64,000 nucleotides of DNA, taken from Phallusia mammillata (lineage: Eukaryota > Chordata > Ascidiacea > Phlebobranchia > Ascidiidae). Below the pieces are notes generated by a model. That model ran no database searches and was not told the DNA's origin. It was given only the letters and a program-made list of their open reading frames with translations. The position numbers and the translations under genes were made by a program. Location of the stretch: contig QLIY01000158.1 in NCBI GenBank assembly GCA_003260075.1, positions 152,371-216,370 of the forward strand, given 5' to 3'. Positions 28,101-39,200 of this stretch are shown in pieces (the first letter of the stretch is position 1; each line of letters starts with the position of its first letter).

Positions 28101-29405
28101 CTTAATTAAGCTGCAGACAGTGCACATTGTTTCAACTTATGTTGTCTCATGGCTGCATCCATAGTCAATATGGCCTATTTTCGGTCACAAATTGCAATGA
28201 TGAGACCTTATACATTGGAACACTGTCTGCAGCTTATCATTTTTTGGCTTGATACTTTTACAAAGCTTACTTAGTTTACACCAGCGGTTCTTTACCCTTT
28301 TTTTGTCCACGCCCCCCTAAGGTGTTTGTCGGGCACATCACGCCCCCCCTCCCTCCCCCTGAAACAGGCAAAAAACGACTTAACACATGCAGCAATGGAA
28401 CTACCAGAAGTTTCCGTTGCCTATGTTGTAAACCAAGGATCACCTAATTACGGTGTTAAAGATTGTGCAAACATGCATAATGAATTTTAGTAATAACTTT
28501 ATCTGGTCTAACAGGATTATCCCCCCCCCCTTCCGTTGCCTATGTTGTAAACCAAGGATCACCTAATTACGGCCCGGGCGTGTTAAAGATTGTGGTAGAA
28601 TAAACAAGCATTAGTGGTATGAGACACTTTTATATTTTTCATAATTTCACAATTAAACAGCGGCACAATCTGAACCCCCCCCCCCCCCCCCCCCCCCCAG
28701 CAGTTTGTTACGTCACAGACAAAAGCAAAGAATAGTAATTGTGTGCAAACAATTGCCTTTTTTTAGTTCTTTGTGGTAGAATAAACAAGCATTAGTGGTA
28801 TGCGACACTTTTATATTTTTCATAATTTTACAATTAAACAGCGGCACAATCTGAATACAAACAAGATCTTGGTAAGGAACCCTCGGCTGTCTTGTCAAAT
28901 TTGCCTCGTGAGTGCCAGTTTGGGAAAGGCTGCGTCACAGGGCCCCGTATGTCGTTATTCAAAAATTGTGTTTTGCATCATAACATTCATTTCTTTTTTG
29001 AAAAATGATTGTGCTCACAAACAATACACTACACTTGCAAAATTAATTTTAGGTGGAGGTGAGTCCAAAGGTAAATAAATTTGTTTATTTAACTTTTCGC
29101 TCATGCCCCCCCTTGGAAATGTCTGGCGCCCCCCTGGTTAAGAACCACTGGTTTACACAAAATGAGTTGTATTCAGCTTGCCCTTAACCTAATAAAGCAT
29201 GACACTAGAAACAAATTATATACAACCTACTTTCTGCTTTTTCTAAAAATACCTTAGGACATGTCTAGGGGTTGTGAAACAATCCCTAACTGACACATAC
29301 CTGTTTTTTATTTATCTGCCTTCCAGGCATGTCTTTGATTACATGACAGGTTGCAGCCTGAATTAACAATAACATCAGGGAAAAAAGGGCAATTTTGTTC
29401 AACAT
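19172..29405 (-). CDS. TMCO3: TMCO3-like transmembrane and coiled-coil cation/proton antiporter, 16 exons, complete
   Basis: Putative CPA2-family monovalent cation/proton antiporter of internal membranes. Exons, 5' to 3': 29405-29301, 27685-27610, 27240-27158, 27097-26983, 26894-26777, 26686-26536, 26246-26092, 24736-24556, 24101-23957, 23570-23460, 23160-23031, 22755-22596, 22299-22192, 21233-21095, 20442-20288, 19285-19172. All phases match and total 2046 bp, 681 aa, close to the roughly 677 aa of vertebrate TMCO3. Residues 1-20 are a signal peptide ([16 protein letters not shown]...). Residues about 60-215 are charged and coiled-coil-like. About 280-665 form the antiporter domain, with family motifs [58 protein letters not shown] and [18 protein letters not shown]. 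It ends [18 protein letters not shown] then a short basic tail. Several borders are non-consensus in the +3 to +6 bases (GTGTTT, GTTTTG, GTTTGT), so those are less certain. Confidence 0.93.
25070..25962. repeat. Repeat element with three internal units, in TMCO3 intron 7
   Basis: The ends are inverted copies of ATGGGTCCCC (25070-25079 and 25953-25962). Inside are three related units that begin with a TTTAGGGG(G)CTnGnGGGG word (near 25268, 25604 and 25728) and run about 110-130 bases to AAATTTCAGCC. No target-site duplication was found, so the class is unknown. Confidence 0.55.
28110..28233. repeat. Short palindromic MITE-like element in TMCO3 intron 1
   Basis: Inverted ends GCTGCAGACAGTG (28110-28122) and its complement (28221-28233), with weaker inverted similarity (TTGTTTCAACTTAT against ATACATTGGAAC) inward. 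The left flank is TTAA and the right flank is TTAT, so the target site is not clean. A related arm lies at 4149. Confidence 0.6.
28282..29150 (+). mobile_element. Nonautonomous hAT-type element (869 bp) in TMCO3 intron 1
   Basis: Left end CAGCGGTTCTTTACCC and right end GGTTAAGAACCACTG are inverted repeats of the hAT type. A perfect 8-bp duplication GTTTACAC flanks it (28274-28281, 29151-29158). Inside are two duplicated segments (28412-28453 with 28531-28572; 28592-28674 with 28773-28855) and two poly-C runs (28521-28530, 28675-28698). No transposase ORF is present. Confidence 0.92.
28675..28698 (+). repeat. 24-base poly-C tract inside the hAT-type element
   Basis: An uninterrupted C run directly following the first copy of an 83-bp duplicated segment. 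Confidence 0.95.
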
Positions 29406-30459
29406 TGCATTAATCTTGTGGTGATGGCAGACACATTTGTTTATTTTCCTGCAAACCTACAAATAACCAAAAAAACATGAAACAGACAAATAAAACAAAA
29501 ATTTTATGACTTCATTGCTACAGTATATATATTCAAGTTATTAGTGAAATAAACATTGTGTGACAAATTCATTTTAGATCTTTACAAATTGCAAATTTAA
29601 GTCAAAGAATATTATAATATATCTATTGTAAAGCAGCCACAAATTACCAAATATCAAGAGTATTAAGGCTGTTATTAGTTGTACACAATGTAACGTCGGA
29701 ATAAAATTACATTTGCCAGAAGAGCTCTTTAAAATTGGTACACAATGTACGTACTCAAGTATGATAACTGGATAGCTGAAATATTACACATAAATAGCAA
29801 ATACATATGAAGCATTTTCTTATTAAATGAAGATGTAATATATGGAAACAAAAGCGAAGGGCAAGCACTTACCCAACCTTCATTTCTGATAACATTCCAG
29901 TAAATTAAAGCTTTTTATACCTTCTGTTCATTTTCAGTACACACGTAGAATCAGAAGCATCTAAAACAATTTATTGGCGAGCTGAACCCTTTCGCCCTTG
30001 TCCCTATGTGCTTTGTTACAAACATTTTAAACATTTATGAAATAGTTAAATCAAATATATTTAATGCATTTTTTAAAATTATTAACTATTTACCTCGCTT
30101 TGTAGTTGAATACGAACCGCCTGTTGAGTGTCGTTACCGGCAGATTACAGAACGACACTTTGCCTTTATTGACGTTTTGGGGGATGTACCTTGAGTGTTT
30201 CCCAATTTTTTTTAAATGGCCTAGTTTAGATCATTTTAAAATTTAAAATTTTCTTGTTGCTAACAAGTTTGTTTGTTTATGTTCTGCTATCTTAGTGGAA
30301 TTAAATCAATTTATACAGTGTACAGTGCACACGATATTAATTACAAGTCATCGAACCAAAGCTTCATGGTACTTTGTTGGGTCGCAAAAACATATATTTT
30401 TAACTTGAACCAAGTACTGCAGCGAGGTGTTTATTCGAGGTACATCTTAAAAGAATAAC

Positions 30460-30902
30460 CAGGGGTGGCCAACTTGTTAGTCGTTAAGATCGACGAAAAT
30501 TTTCTTAATTGTACACTATCGACTGATCAGTAATAATTTGCCACTGACACAAAGCAATAACGCAAATTTCCGCATGGGATTTGTTCGACAGTTACAACAT
30601 ATTTATAGTCATGAGTTTTGTTGTCAAGCATCACCTAGTTCTTACTACAATAAAACGTCGTATATGTTCATATTTTTCAAACTTTTAAATATCCCCAATC
30701 AATTGCAACTACTTCGTTAACCCCCCCCCCCACACTCAAGTTGTGACGACAAACATTGTAGTTGTTACGACATAATTTGTTGCCAAAATTGTTATGCAAC
30801 AAAGAAAGTGACATGTACATTATTATTGTCTCATTGCACATTTGTGCGTTGTGTCAAAATGTCAGAAGTGCTGTTTTACATTATTAAATTTGTTTTTCAA
30901 TT

Positions 30903-30980
<78 letters not shown>

Positions 30981-31029
30981 AAGCAGACGATCGACCAGTC
31001 GATCGCGATCGACGTGTTGGCCACATCTG
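30460..31029 (+). mobile_element. Probable hAT-type element interrupted by poly-C
   Basis: The left end CAGGGGTGGCCAAC and the right end GTTGGCCACATCTG are imperfect inverted repeats, followed inward on each side by GATCGACG-type words. The flanks (AGAATAAC and GATAACAC) are not an exact 8-bp duplication, so the borders are approximate. The 75-base C run lies inside. Confidence 0.55.
30904..30978 (+). repeat. 75-base pure poly-C tract
   Basis: Uninterrupted C from 30904 to 30978. It creates artificial poly-proline and poly-glycine frames on the two strands. A 12-base C run lies nearby at 30721-30732. True length may differ because such runs are hard to clone and sequence. Confidence 0.9.
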
Positions 31030-32690
31030 GATAACACAATGTGCGAATACGCCGCATAAGACGAGAGCCAAAGAAAGAAGGCAATCTGTCCGGTTCGCTG
31101 TAGTATGAAAGCACACGATAACGGTAGTGAGAGAGGCCGCTACATGCTGGTGTTTTTCGGGTCGGGCCCTGGCTGGGCCCATCTATCCTAAACTACTACA
31201 ACAAGTGCTAAATATGACCATCTGCAGCTCCAGGTTTGGCATTTGCCACATGCTGCATGGAACAAAAGTGGTCTAACTCTAAAACAGATAGGTTGCGCTA
31301 ACCAAACACTGTTGGACAAACCAAATAGCACTAATAACTTACTTAATTCAATTGCTCTATCGACAAACCATGCCACTCAAAATAACAACATCTCAACCGC
31401 CAAACTTTTTTAATTTTGACTGTTGTTTTGTTTTTCTTCACAAATATAAACACCGCTATTTGTAGGCTAGCCTATTAGGAATTTGTTTGCGTATTTTACT
31501 TGTTAAAAGAAGTCCGGACATTTTTAATGATAGTTTCACATTTTGCCCGAAATAATTTATTTTAAAAACTTAAATCGCCAAGGCGTCAGCACGCCTATAC
31601 GTAGCCGATTATTTTAATATTGTTTATTGTTTGAATATTAAACATTTGGAATTCATTAACATTACCATCACCTTTCAACGTCGGAAACGTGCCACATTTG
31701 ACTTTTTCCTCATATATACTCGTACAGCAAGAGAACAATTTGAATTAGCGTAATAAGTGGGACTTTTAAAAACGTATGAGTTATTGATTTAAGGTCCTGT
31801 AGTAATTCATCTGCCAATCAACTTCACTAAAGAATTCCTGTCTTGCAGGTGGAGTCAGTGATATTTGCCTGCATACAGAAACCATTTGCAATGTCAATAA
31901 AAAGGTCAGGAAATTTATGTCTGAAATCTCACCCGGAAACAATAAACGATTAACGTCGTGCAACTATTTACATTTTTGCTGACTTTTCTTTTCTTTAGGT
32001 CCAAGTAATGTTTCAGACTCTCAAAACTGCAAATCAGAAATTTTTAATTTGTGATGGGATTTTACCAAAATTGGCACCATTTGACTTTTGCAACAAACGT
32101 TTTGCCATGTCTTGATCCCGCAGTAATAACCTATTGTACACAGTCTAGTGATTTTTGCATAGGGTGTAAAAAAGTAAGTTTGTTGTTCTTACCTTACTGG
32201 TAATAACACAATTCCACTTTTATCAAAAGTAAGTAGGCTATGTACTTTAGTAAGATTTATATTAAACAAACTAGAGCATATGAAAAAATGGTTACAGGAG
32301 TGAAACAACGACATTGTTATTCGCACGCGACAAACCAGTTTACTGCGTCACATAAAAGACGGATTTATGGGAGAAGTTTGTCGTAAAACCCTTAATCATC
32401 TCCAATTTCCTCGTTTTGTGCTTACATTTTTGGCACTTGCCCCAGTGGGTCGTGGCGATGCTCGCACTTCAAAGTGCAAGTATTATATATACCGCGGAAT
32501 TGTGTTGTCCGATTACGTGACAAATCTTTGGATAATACGTTGCTCCACAAATAGTGCGACAATGGATAGGTTAAAATCCGGCGCCTTCATAATCCAATAG
32601 TTTGTTCAACTGCATTCTGCTATTTTGCCAAATCTTTCATATACATTTATGTTTCAACCTTGGTTTTGGGTGAAATTATACGCTTTATAC

Positions 32691-33163
32691 CAGTGGTTCC
32701 CGACCTTTTCGTAGTCACGGACCCCTTTTATAAACTTTATCGGTCCGCGGACCCCCAACGTAATTTAGTCTATTTTCGTTTCCTGCATTTTACGTTATTA
32801 TACGTTTTTTGGGGGCAGAATTTTATTCAACCTTCAAAGTCCTTTAATCTCAATAAAGTTACTGTAGTGTAGCAGTCAATGCACTAAAAGGGATAAATTT
32901 TCTAGTGTACAATACTTAAAACAAAGCACTAAGAATTCTATTGTTAATGTGTGTTGTGATGTCACAATGGAGGTAACAATCACTTCCTAATCCAAGGGTT
33001 TGATAAACAGTTTGCACTTATATACAGGATTGTAAAAACGGTTTGGGAACTTAAAAATATTGTACTGTTGTTAATGCTACTACAAGTGTTTGCCTCCACG
33101 GACCCCCTGAAACCATCTCACGGGCCCCTTGGGGGTCCGCGAACCCAAGGCTGGGAACCACTG
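32691..33163 (+). mobile_element. Nonautonomous hAT-type element (473 bp)
   Basis: Left end CAGTGGTTCCCGACC and right end GGCTGGGAACCACTG are inverted repeats. A perfect 8-bp duplication CTTTATAC flanks it (32683-32690, 33164-33171). The subterminal regions contain repeated GGACCCC words. No coding capacity. Confidence 0.93.
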
Positions 33164-33695
33164 CTTTATACACTCGTCTATAATTATATAATAGGAGTTG
33201 CCTCCGTGGGCACAGAAGTTTCACAAAAACTTACCACATAAAAAGATCTATACCGAACTATTATTCACCGCAAAAGAATAGGGATATTTTGAAGTGGTGT
33301 TGATTTTGGTCACAAAGGTGCCGAGCAAATCATGTTGATGTAAGACCGCTCGCCTCTCGTTGAGGCTGCCATCATAAAAAGGGAAGCAGAACGAGCTTTG
33401 ACAAGCTACTTTGCTGTGGTTTTTCGCGTCTAAACCGCCAGATCAATAACTCTAATCAATATCTTAAATCACATGATAGTTTACTCTGTATGCAAATTTT
33501 AGAATTTGGAAAATGCGTTAGCTAGTACAAAATAACCCCTGGAAGTAAAAATTTGATGGAAAAGTTTGTCAAAGTATGCCAAAAGTTTTTTATTTACAGG
33601 AAAGCAATATGCTAAGGGAGGTCTGATGATAATAATGTTGCTGCATGCTGACGTCCTAGCGAGGTAGAGCTTAATTTTATGTCGTAATAGTTCAA

Positions 33696-33696
<1 letters not shown>

Positions 33697-33787
<91 letters not shown>
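33697..33787 (+). repeat. 91-base pure poly-C tract
   Basis: Uninterrupted C from 33697 to 33787, the longest homopolymer in the window, about 2.5 kb upstream of the LRR-Ig gene start. Unlike the 75-base tract, I see no clear element ends around it. Length in the genome is uncertain. Confidence 0.9.
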
Positions 33788-36277
33788 ATGTTTGCCAGCT
33801 GGCCGTTGGCGACTAACGCAATGTTGCAAGGAAAGTAAAAAATTGCGGTCGTTACCAATGACTTATGTTCTTGACAGTGCAAACATGCTTAACAGACGAT
33901 CCTCCCAATACGTAAACTCCTCAGTTCGCGAGTCGATTCCATTTCTGCGTGTGGCTTGTTTCTTGCCCCTACTATTAGCTGCCTGTCTGGAAGCGGACGT
34001 TCAAAGTATAGTTTATGGTGCGGACACAATTCGGCGCAATCTGCATTTTTGACTATAATGACAGTATTACAGAATCATATAAAGTACTCAATAATACCTG
34101 GTATCTTGTAAAATTCCATGGCGCGGTCAATGCTGAGGAAAGGATTGCCAGTGTTTGTTCAATTCATTTTCGAAACGTAATTGGATTTTAGAAATAATTA
34201 GGCAAAAACGCTTTATAAGAATCTTTAAAATTTGTTCAAGTTTAGGATGTTCCAGCTGTCATCTTTCATGCTTTTAAGTGGATGGTTCCGGAGTTCGGTT
34301 TATGCGCACAAAGGGTGTTTGCGGTTCACCTGAGCCGTCGATAAACAACAATGGCTATATTCATGAGCTGTAGCACTTCCAAGTGGTGGGCGCCCGAAGA
34401 AGTCACTTTCAAATTTGTTGACCACCGATTTTGGCGTACTAGCGAGATCGCACCTGTAAACAACACAATTGTCCCGTTCTGATTTCCATGTGATATCATA
34501 ATAGTACGGGCGTCTACGTCACGCAGCAAGGTCGTTTCGGTGTACACAACATTTGAGTAAGGCCTTGTAAGTCGCTCTTGACTTTGTTTGTCTGCCAATC
34601 GGTGGTATGACGTAAGGCTACATTGGTGAATTGCTTATCTGATAATGAACCGCATTGGTGCAGTCTGTTCTATGCCTTAAAATGTTTTGCCGGTTTAAAA
34701 TTAGGTCTCACAAGATGTTCACTCAGTCTCTCATTAACTTGTCATTTTTTTAAAGACATTTAATGCAGTAATAGGAGCTTTGCGGTGCAGTTTCTAATGG
34801 ACGTGGTCTTTCTACAGGTCTTGTTTAGATTTAGGAAAGCCATTAGTGGTTAAGACAGTAAAAGTGAGCTGTAACGTGACGTACCCTATGCGCTTTTATC
34901 ACCATTTTAACAATGCGTGAAAGCAAATAGCAAGTTACATTCCAAAAACGAAGCTTATTCACTGTTATAATTTGGGCATTGTGTCGAACATTTCGAGACA
35001 TAGTGCAAATATTTGAGGACATTGACGGCATCAGCAGGAGGATTATAGATAGCAACAAAGCAATGGAGAAACTCATGACCGAATTGCTCGCTTGCGGTAC
35101 GAAGCAATAAATCAAACTGTCGAAACAGGTGAACTCCAGCGTTCCTTAAAAAGGACGAGTATTTCACCAACAGGTGTTAAAGCCATTAAGGATTATAGCT
35201 AAATGTAGTATGGCTGCAACTGTCGAACTAGAACTTGACTTAACTTTGAGTGAAATTTGCAAACTAACTTTGAAATGGAGTGCTATGGTCAAAGTAGCGG
35301 GATTTTAAAGCAGGTGCAAATTGTAGAGTTGCGGATTCTATTGCATCTAACTTCTGCATGAGTAGTTTCGAAAGGTGCCGCATTGTTTGGTGTTTAGACA
35401 GGTTAAAAGTTGTATGTAAAGTAATCTGACGCTTCTATTTGCGCCACACACATCGCCAAAGCAAGAGCGGGAGGCGAAATGGGCCGTGTCTTGTTAAACT
35501 GAAATGCAGTAAAATTATTTTCCCATTATTCCCCTTTCAGATAAAGGGCGAAAGTTGACAGACAAGATCAATGCCTATAGACAGCTTTATATTGCTTTAT
35601 TGTACAAGATAAACGTGTCCTATAGGCAGGAAATTATTTATCTAGGCCAGATGAGAAAGGAATGTCACATATTGCTGATCCACCGCGGTGGTCTTGAAAT
35701 TGAAAAGACCGATTTATCATGGCGGTTTAGCACTAAATAACGTTTACTTGGAGTGCATATACCGCGTGACAACCACAGCTGCCTTTTTCGCCCGGGTAAG
35801 GAAAGTATTTCGATTCGTTGGGCATTCCACTTCATTAGAGCTTGTTAAATTCTTTCTGTGATGGGCACACAGAGGCAAGTGCCGCTATCCACTTGGAGTT
35901 TTGTCCCGCGCCCGCTGTCAGTTGTGTCAAGTGTTGTATTGATTGCTGAGCCAGAGCGTATGTCGGTAATCTCAATGTAAATATTGGGAGCACCTAGAGT
36001 TACCGGGCAACTTAATAATGGAACAAACTAAACATTGGTTTATTAAGTTTTAATTAAAATTTCTACAGAAAGTGCATTAAGAGAGAGTGGTTTTTGAAAA
36101 TAAAATTTAAGTAACATACTTGCAGGTTTCGTGACTCAGTAACTAACATATGGTATGTAAAGCTGTGCGCTAAAGGCTACTAACATTATTACGTGCGTTT
36201 TAACACAATGTGTCAACCAACGCCGAAGTAAGTTTTGTTACGAAAGAATACAAGCATTCCGTGTTCAAAGTTCCGCT

Positions 36278-39200
36278 ATGTCAAACAAACTGAACACCGC
36301 AGTGATTTTGTTAGCCTGTATATGTTTCGTCACTTACGTTAACACAAGAAACATCGAACATTGGGAAAAACGACACAGGCGTCAAACTCTTGGTTCTGTT
36401 GGTAGAGTTTTTCCACCGAGCGGCTCACAGCGCCTGAACAACGAACGCTGTGCAAATGGGTGTAAGTGCTACGGAAATCGCGAGATTCACTGCACGTTTC
36501 GTCTCCTGACGGAAATCCCTGCAGAATTGCCGCTGAAAGTTGTGAAAATCAACCTGGCCTACAACAAGATCAAACGCATTCCCACGACGGCGCTCGCTGA
36601 AGCAGGTTCTACTCTACGTTTTCTGTTTTTGCAAAGCAATGAAATCCGATCAATTCACGGTGGTGAGTTCGGTGCTTTGAGGGAACTCGAAGTGCTTCGA
36701 CTAAGTTGGAACGAGATTTCCGGCGTTTTCAAGTTATCTTTCGACAACCTGACATCCCTGTCACGCTTACACCTCGACCACAACAAAATAACCTTTATCC
36801 ACCCGGAGGCCTTCATCGGCTTGACCAATCTTAACTTGGTGCAATTGGAGGGGAACAAGTTGTCTAAACTTCACGCAGACAACTTTGCCACTGTCCGTTT
36901 TAACAACTATTTTAGGTGTGTGCCAAATCCGACTTATCCTTAATATCAGGTCGACTACATCTGTCATTTGTTTGTGACTTAGACAGGCTGTCATTTTCGT
37001 CCCATTTACAACTCAAAAAATATAGTAATGTTTCAGAATTGCAAAGTTTAAGTGTTTACACCTGTTTCGTAACGTGGTGTATGCACCGTTGTTATAACAA
37101 CGTTCAAAACGTGACTGAACTGATGTTAAACTGTTAATTGTTAGGTGTTGGTTTTTATTGCGTTACATTTACCCTTTGGTTTTGTTGCACAGTTTCTCGC
37201 ACATCCAATACCTTTATTTGTCGCACAACGATTTGGAGGTTTTGCCGCAAGCGCTCCTGCCAGGCATAACAAGTTTGCAGCAAGTTTATTTGCATGGAAA
37301 CCCATGGGAATGCTCGTGCCAACTGCAGTGGTTACATCAATGGATGCGTGAGAGCAACAAGTATAGGTAAGAATCGCTGCGGTTGTGCCACCAATCCCTG
37401 TACAATTCAATTAGGTCTGAATATAAGCCTAGAATATTATCGACACTGCCCTCGGTTGCACCACAACCGTGTTTATGACTAAACCCTATCGGGAATTGCA
37501 ATAAATTACCAGAGTCCGTTCAAGGCAAACAATACTTGGTAATTTTAAAGGTCAATGGTGAATCATTGTAGTTTGCAACCTTCCGTTAAACCTGTTTGCG
37601 ATTTCTCAATACGTGTTGCTTGGCAACATGCACGCACAGAAAGAAGTGTTCAGGAAGAATCCAGGCCCATTTGACCAGAATCAACATACAAGTTGTGCAA
37701 GTGACAATATTTCAGAAAAAATAACAACAATGATTTTGCCTTCAATGTTTGTAATCTGTAGTCAATGCCCTGATAAAACGCTATTATTTGCTAGAAGCAA
37801 TAACAAGCAAACATAAAACCGATTTCTATGATTATAACTACAAAATTATGCTGCAGATGCAAACGAAGTATTTTTCGACATGATACTGAACCTGAATGTG
37901 CAATATGCGCTTCGCCTGTTCATCTGCAAGGAAGAAAAATTTTGCAAGTTCCTTTTGACAATATCACTTGCACTCCTCCTAAAAGCGACAAACATCAAAA
38001 AGGGGCAGTTACTGAAACGTTCCCAGATGACCCTTCACACATGGAACTTCAAAATGGTGAGAGCATTGTACCCAACCTTGCGATAGGTGAAATTCTTTCA
38101 AGTTTTAACACATGATGACAGAATGTTGTGATGTGCCACTATAGTAGCGCTTATGAACCTAATCCCACATGCATATTTACAGATTAAAAATGCTGGTTGG
38201 ATATTTATAACATTATTGTTTTAGGAACCGAATTCGGTGTAGCAGCTAACTGTCATTCATCTTTTATCTCTTCGTGTTCGACTTGATATGTTGGAATATG
38301 TGCGATTGAGTCGTATGATTTTTTTTCATGATATGGTTGACTTTGCGCCGGTTAGATTTTATCAACTGGGTTTCAGCAAATGTTGACTGATCCGTTCATT
38401 TCTTTTATGAATAAACAAAGGGCCATTTTTTAGTGCTTGACTCCATACCAAAAACGCCAACTTTTGAACTTTTAAGTTAACACCCACGATTAACCACAGC
38501 GTGCTAGTTGTACGTCGTCAACGAGAAACCCAATCCCCATAGCAAATTGAGTCTTCAATCAGCGTCTACACAGCTGGAAAATGTACTTTTATTTTCGGTG
38601 CAGAGGCCACGCTTTTCAGACACGGGGCCAGGTCAAAGGAAAGCATGACAATGCGGTTAGACAGCCCGATCAGCTCCCTGCTACTGATGCATTGCAACGC
38701 GTCACGCGAGCCTGAGACGGACACCAACATCGAGACAACCGCCAACCTCACCTACCTTGCCGAGATTGAGCTGATGATGACATGTTCCATAGATTATCCT
38801 GTCGATGCAACTCGTCTTGATGACATTTTGCGGCCATATCTCAACGCAGCACTAAATTTTTCCTCTCGTTCGCCAAGCAGCACTAGCTTCGGAGAGCACA
38901 CTGATTATAAAGTCAAAGTAAGGCGGTCGACTAATCGACAGCTTTCCGGTTTTTACGCTCTGTCATTCATTTGTCAAATAACTTTTCTTTAAAAAGTTCA
39001 AGTTTGTGTGAAAGACCTAAAAGGTTTAACCTTTGTATCTAAATATTTGACACCATGCAATGATTAGGGACCCCAATTATAATAAATTTGGCAACTGTAA
39101 TGGTCTATATCGCAAAAACAGATACAAGGTGATCCAACGGCAGCATTAAATCCTCGTGGTTCCGGCCTCCGGATCATTGCTGCTTCGGTCTTGGAAGCCT

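Larger units (their letters stand above)
29406..36277. other. Divergent intergenic region between TMCO3 and the LRR-Ig gene
   Basis: The two genes are transcribed away from each other, so this 6.9 kb should hold both promoters. I see no coding exon. It contains poly-C tracts and two hAT-type elements listed separately; the remaining sequence shows no feature I can name. Confidence 0.6.

Noticed and set aside
30808-31182. ORFs with long poly-proline and poly-glycine runs
   Set aside because: They are only translations of the poly-C tract and lack any conserved flank.
33499-33882. 127-codon minus-strand ORF with a poly-glycine run
   Set aside because: It is produced by the 91-base poly-C tract on the other strand; no splice context or family resemblance.
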